From positions 1 through 10,289 of the forward strand of contig DKOA01000053.1 of the NCBI GenBank assembly GCA_002469895.1: a DNA stretch of 10,289 nt, read 5' to 3'. Each line of letters begins with the position of its first letter. Position 1 is the stretch's first letter. The notes below the pieces were generated by a model. The model ran no database searches, was not told where the DNA came from, and saw only the letters and a list, made by a program, of their open reading frames with translations. The DNA comes from Opitutia bacterium UBA7374 (GTDB lineage: Bacteria > Verrucomicrobiota > Verrucomicrobiia > Opitutales > Coraliomargaritaceae). Shown piece after piece: positions 7,804 to 10,289 of this stretch. A program made the translations under genes and the position numbers.

Positions 7804-8556
7804 ATGTCGATTTTGTGGAGTCGTTTGATTGAAGGTAACCAATACGAAGTGCGGTCTGCCGGGCATAGTTTGAGGCTCTACCGGAACGGAGTGCACCATA
7901 CACAGTATAATGCAGACCGACCCCTCGCCGGAAGCGTCTGGGATCTTCTCGTTTTGCCTGCTTTGCATCGAAAGGAGGGCGAGCTGACCGATGCGCTTAT
8001 TCTGGGTTTTGGGGCCGGAGCTGCCGGCCGGTTGCTGCAAGACCTGCTCGGCTTCAAGCGAATCGTCGGGATCGATCTGGATCCGGTCCACCTGAGTATT
8101 GCCGATGGTTTTTTTGACTGTGGTGCCGGCTATGAGCTGATGGCTGCGGATGCCGTAGAATGGGTGCAGAATGGGGGCGACGATAAGCGCTACGATTTTA
8201 TCATCGATGACCTCTACTCAGAAGAATCCGGGTACCCCATGCGGGTGGCTCCGATGGATTTGGAATGGTGCCGTAGTTTGGCCAATCTTCTTTCTTCCGA
8301 TGGTCTGCTGGTCTTCAATTTAATTGAACCGGACAAGGTGGGCAATTTGCCTCCGATGCGTGATTGTGCTTTGCGGAAGCGATTTCCCTATCGGCAGGTG
8401 TGCCGGATTAAGGGTTATGAGAATCGGGTTGTCGCCTTCAGCCCTAAGCCATTCGATTCTTCTCTGCTGCGCGAAGGACTCTTGCGCATAGGCCGCGCCC
8501 ATCCCCGTTGTTATGGAGTTGGGCGTCACTATATCTCGAGCAACTTGCCTGATTAA
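7804..8556 (+). CDS. Spermidine-synthase-like / class I SAM-fold protein
   Basis: The protein (250 aa from ATG 7804) has a Rossmann-type SAM-binding core of the spermidine-synthase-like kind. It has an N-terminal beta region with GHSLRLYRNGVHHTQYN. The glycine-rich motif I is ALILGFGAGAAGRLL, the acidic motif II is IVGIDLDP, and DAVEWV and YDFIIDDLYSEE follow. Polyamine synthases have the same order of elements, and the acidic IDDLYSEE is where their amine-binding aspartates would be. True spermidine synthases are usually about 280-300 aa with a clear GGGDG motif. Here it is GFGAGA, so the substrate is unknown and polyamine synthesis is not claimed. ATG 7804 is chosen because the fold starts just after it. 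The frame extends upstream to TTG 7729, but those residues look unstructured. No strong ribosome-binding site is visible. A weak terminator-like hairpin follows. Confidence 0.75.
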   Translation: MSILWSRLIEGNQYEVRSAGHSLRLYRNGVHHTQYNADRPLAGSVWDLLVLPALHRKEGELTDALILGFGAGAAGRLLQDLLGFKRIVGIDLDPVHLSIADGFFDCGAGYELMAADAVEWVQNGGDDKRYDFIIDDLYSEESGYPMRVAPMDLEWCRSLANLLSSDGLLVFNLIEPDKVGNLPPMRDCALRKRFPYRQVCRIKGYENRVVAFSPKPFDSSLLREGLLRIGRAHPRCYGVGRHYISSNLPD

Positions 8557-8571
8557 TCTGTTGAAGAAGTC

Positions 8572-8603
8572 CGGGCTTGCTCTGCCCGATGAAGTTTTTC
8601 TTT
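8572..8603 (+). terminator. Weak intrinsic terminator candidate
   Basis: CGGGC (8572-8576) and GCCCG (8584-8588) form a 5-bp GC stem with a 7-base loop. It is followed after six bases by TTTTTCTTT (8595-8603). It sits 15 bp after the stop of the SAM-fold gene and just before the tRNA. The gap between stem and T-run makes it a weak candidate. Confidence 0.35.
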
Positions 8604-8618
8604 ACTAGGTATTGCACA

Positions 8619-8762
<144 letters not shown>

Positions 8763-8825
8763 TTGACGGAGCGAAGCGGAGATGGGGCATCCGCAGGATG
8801 ATCGCGCAGCGATGGCGCAGCCACC

Positions 8826-8898
8826 AATCCCTCCTTCTCCGCCATTTGACGCAGTCGAACAAATAACACGCGAAGCGTGAAAGGGATGAGAACGAAGT
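8826..8898 (+). repeat. 73-bp direct repeat, copy 2 (orphan tRNA-Ser tail)
   Basis: This is the second copy of the 73-bp unit. Its first 19 nt equal the tRNA-Ser 3' end including CCA, but the preceding bases (CAGCCACC) are not tRNA, so it is an orphan tail. One of the two differences from copy 1 turns a C-G pair of the first hairpin into T-G. The other creates an extra T-A pair, so the hairpin is kept. The right end runs into the first codon of the following coding remnant. Confidence 0.93.
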
Positions 8899-9070
8899 GG
8901 CCCGGCGTCTCACCTACGAGGGTCGCTTTGATTACTTCCTGATTGAATCAAACAGCGTCTCCGAGCCCACGCCTGTCGCTAAGACCTTCTTCTTTCGCCA
9001 CGAGGCTGATCAGGTCTTTTGGGCGACCTTCAAGGATCCCTTCCCGGAATGGCTCGCTCCTGGGCAATAA
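8897..9070 (+). pseudogene. Truncated coding remnant (C-terminal 57 codons), family not recognised
   Basis: A frame runs from GTG 8897 to TAA 9068 and encodes 57 residues (VARRLTYEGRFDYFLIES, then SEPTPVAKTFFFRHE, then FKDPFPEWLAPGQ). The codon choice (mostly C or G in third position) and residue mix look like real protein, not like a chance frame. The only candidate start, GTG 8897, lies in the last bases of repeat copy 2. Upstream the frame stays open only within the repeat, to a stop at 8864. The body of the gene therefore seems to have been lost or replaced by the tRNA-tail repeat. An AGGG 11 nt before the GTG might allow translation as a small protein, so a functional short gene is not excluded. 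The stop codon coincides with the first bases of the next inverted repeat. I do not recognise the family. Confidence 0.5.
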
Positions 9071-9207
9071 TACCTCTTCGATTTAATTCTGATATAGTGG
9101 CGGAAGGGCATTTTGTTGCGGAGCAAGGCTGCCCTTGTGGAGCGGGTCGAGACCCGTGCCACAAGGGATAACGCCGCTCCGGCCAGAATTAAGGCGAAGA
9201 GGTATTA
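9068..9207. repeat. 140-bp element with 24-bp inverted ends and internal palindrome (MITE-like)
   Basis: The left arm (9068-9091, TAATACCTCTTCG then TTAATTCTG) and the right arm (9184-9207) are inverted copies matching at 22 of 24 positions. Inside are CGGAGC (9119-9124) and GCTCCG (9176-9181). Further in is a strong hairpin at 9132-9167, CCCTTGTGG to CCACAAGGG enclosing GCGGGT to ACCCGT. The arms therefore nest as one long imperfect palindrome. It has no coding capacity. It lies between two convergent coding regions, so it could be a non-autonomous mobile repeat, a bidirectional terminator, or both. The flanks show no target duplication beyond the TAA/TTA at the tips. Confidence 0.7.
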
Positions 9208-9255
9208 GCACCGTCAAACCTGGAGTGATCTGAATCACGCGGGCTTGCATTTGAA

Positions 9256-9873
9256 TCAAGGGGACTCCGTAGCCTGATCCGGAACTGGCGGGGATGTCGT
9301 TGGCAATCGGCCACTGGGAAGCGGCGCCACAGAAGTCTCCAATGTTTCACCCTGTTTCAATTGAATGGCCTTCCGGAAACCGAGGCCTGCGGAGCAAGCG
9401 TAGAGCCGGCTGCACGTTTCGTCGAAGGTAAGTTGCAGACCGGCCTTATTTGATCGGAGCGTAGTGGTATTCTCTGTGTTGAAACGGAACCAATGGGGAT
9501 GCTCGTCAACCGCCTGGAATTCTCCTGGGATGAGACTGAAGACATTTTCGTCACGCAGGCGATGGATGAGCGCGGGCGAGGGATCGACTTCGAGAAACCA
9601 TTGCCAGCGAGTCACTCCTGTCTCGTCCCGCCACTCGTGCCGTTCGGCATGAAGGATCTGGTCTTCCGGGGAGGGTCGCTTCCAGAAGGCCTTCTTAAAG
9701 ATTTCGGTGGCGTCGCGCTGGATCTGATCCGGGGGATTACCCCGCCAGAGGATCTCCGGGGGCGGGGGCTTTGCGGTTGAAGGCGCTGGTTTATCCGGCT
9801 CTTTCCGGATCACCCATACTGCGCCAGCCAGGGTGATCCAAAGAGTAATCCAGATGAGGCTGCGGGGCCGCAT
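9256..9873 (-). CDS. Membrane-anchored protein downstream of Verru_Chthon cassette protein A (function unknown)
   Basis: This is a 205-aa protein with one N-terminal hydrophobic segment (about residues 5-23, SLIWITLWITLAGAVWVI) preceded by MRPR, so it is probably an inner-membrane anchor or uncleaved signal. A proline-rich linker (about 26-40, KPAPSTAKPPPP) leads to a soluble, likely periplasmic domain. That domain contains the residues HEWRDETGVTRWQWFLEV and PSPALIHRLRDENVFSL, and two cysteines (in DETCSRLYACSAG) that could form a disulfide. The C-terminus is again Pro/Ser/Thr-rich. The ATG overlaps the stop of the upstream gene by one base (TAATG), implying coupled translation with it. I know of no assigned function. 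The inference that it works with the cassette protein rests on the coupling. Confidence 0.8.
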   Translation of the reverse strand: MRPRSLIWITLWITLAGAVWVIRKEPDKPAPSTAKPPPPEILWRGNPPDQIQRDATEIFKKAFWKRPSPEDQILHAERHEWRDETGVTRWQWFLEVDPSPALIHRLRDENVFSLIPGEFQAVDEHPHWFRFNTENTTTLRSNKAGLQLTFDETCSRLYACSAGLGFRKAIQLKQGETLETSVAPLPSGRLPTTSPPVPDQATESP

Positions 9874-10289
9874 TAGTTGCCTGCGTTTGAGTAGGTGCGG
9901 AGGAAAAGCTTGATATCGCTGACGGTGGCGGCGAATCGGTTGAGCCCTTCCTGCTCGTTGGCCAGCAGTTCATAAGCCGGAATAACGAGTTTCCATTGCG
10001 TATTCCAGACCGAGCGTCCGACGAGGCGTGTATTGGTGAACTCCGCTGGTTGCAAGCCGTAGAAATAGGCGGGGTCGTCCACTGGCCGGAAGGCCGGGTG
10101 CTTGCGCAGGATCCAGGGCTTTTCGCTGAGGCTGCCGTCGGCGTCAAAGAACTGCGTATCCGAGAAATCGTTGGCTCCGAGATTGTAGGGCATGGGCAGG
10201 GCCTGGTCACGCACCTGCCAGGTACGAATGGTTCCGGTGTCTCCCAGGGGGGGAGCCCGCATCTTATCCAATCCGACGGGGATGAGATA
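9873..10289 (-). CDS. Verru_Chthon cassette protein A-like, C-terminal end (partial)
   Basis: The frame is open from the right edge of the window (first residues YLIPVGLDKMRAPPLGD) to TAA at 9873-9875, giving about 138 residues of the C-terminus of a larger protein. The residues WQVRDQALPMPYNLGANDFS, KPWILRKHPAFRPVDD, GRSVWNTQWKLVIPA and the last residues DIKLFLRTYSNAGN resemble my recollection of the C-terminal region of Verru_Chthon cassette protein A (TIGR02600). That is a very large protein encoded with pilin-like proteins B, C and D in Verrucomicrobiota. The assignment is from memory of the family and should be treated as probable. No internal start is proposed, because the frame continues past the edge. 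It is followed directly by the 205-aa membrane-anchored gene through a TAATG overlap. Confidence 0.65.
   Translation of the reverse strand, partial: YLIPVGLDKMRAPPLGDTGTIRTWQVRDQALPMPYNLGANDFSDTQFFDADGSLSEKPWILRKHPAFRPVDDPAYFYGLQPAEFTNTRLVGRSVWNTQWKLVIPAYELLANEQEGLNRFAATVSDIKLFLRTYSNAGN

Noticed and set aside
8886..8942. Short ATG-initiated frame starting at 8886 in repeat copy 2.
   Set aside because: It ends after 18 codons and is out of frame with the well-formed coding remnant that overlaps it.
9225..9238. GTGAT-CTGA-ATCAC hairpin downstream of the 205-aa gene on the minus strand.
   Set aside because: It has a short AT-containing stem with no T-run after it on the minus strand, which is insufficient for an intrinsic terminator.
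9464..9780. Plus-strand open frames of 62 and 95 codons opposite the 205-aa gene.
   Set aside because: The minus-strand gene has a membrane segment, a linker, a coupled start and a plausible domain. The plus-strand frames have no such features.

Overview
The window looks like chromosomal DNA of a Verrucomicrobiota bacterium, probably of the Opitutae (Puniceicoccales/Coraliomargarita-like) group. This is inferred from two things. At the right edge, on the minus strand, lies what looks like the C-terminal end of a Verru_Chthon cassette protein A followed by a small membrane-anchored protein. The tRNA-Ser is also followed by a peculiar mini-hairpin repeat array. The lineage cannot be proven without a database search.

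Region 1 (1-6786, + strand) is the membrane-arm half of a complex I operon in canonical order: the end of nuoH, then nuoI, nuoJ, nuoK, nuoL, nuoM and nuoN. The genes are tightly packed, with ATGA overlaps at J/K and M/N, gaps of 4 to 19 bp elsewhere, and one 99-bp gap between nuoI and nuoJ. Together they encode the quinone-site subunit, the two-cluster ferredoxin-like subunit and the proton-translocating chain. The electron-input genes (nuoA-G) presumably lie upstream. NuoL and NuoN keep the key charged residues of the antiporter-like fold. NuoM has lost the hallmark lysine of broken helix TM7 (Leu233 instead) and has a new lysine (Lys245) twelve residues later.

Region 2 (6808-8556) holds a minus-strand calcineurin-like metallophosphoesterase of the UDP-2,3-diacylglucosamine diphosphatase (LpxH-like) type, convergent with nuoN. 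Divergent from it is a spermidine-synthase-like SAM-fold protein on the plus strand.

Region 3 (8557-9255) is the non-standard part. A tRNA-Ser(CGA) is followed by a 73-bp direct repeat (2 mismatches, 136-bp period) that includes the last 19 nt of the tRNA. The repeat belongs to an array of tiny hairpins, almost all with GNA (GAA or GCA) triloops. Next is a 57-codon coding remnant whose only start codon lies inside the second repeat copy and whose stop codon lies inside the next repeat. That next repeat is a 140-bp sequence with 24-bp inverted ends (22/24 matching) and a strong internal palindrome.

Region 4 (9256-10289, - strand) holds the Verru_Chthon-type genes. The large upstream gene enters from beyond the window edge and is coupled by a TAATG stop-start overlap to a 205-residue protein with one N-terminal membrane segment.

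The best candidates for something undescribed are the GNA mini-hairpin array attached to the tRNA 3' end, the inverted-repeat element, and the NuoM substitution.
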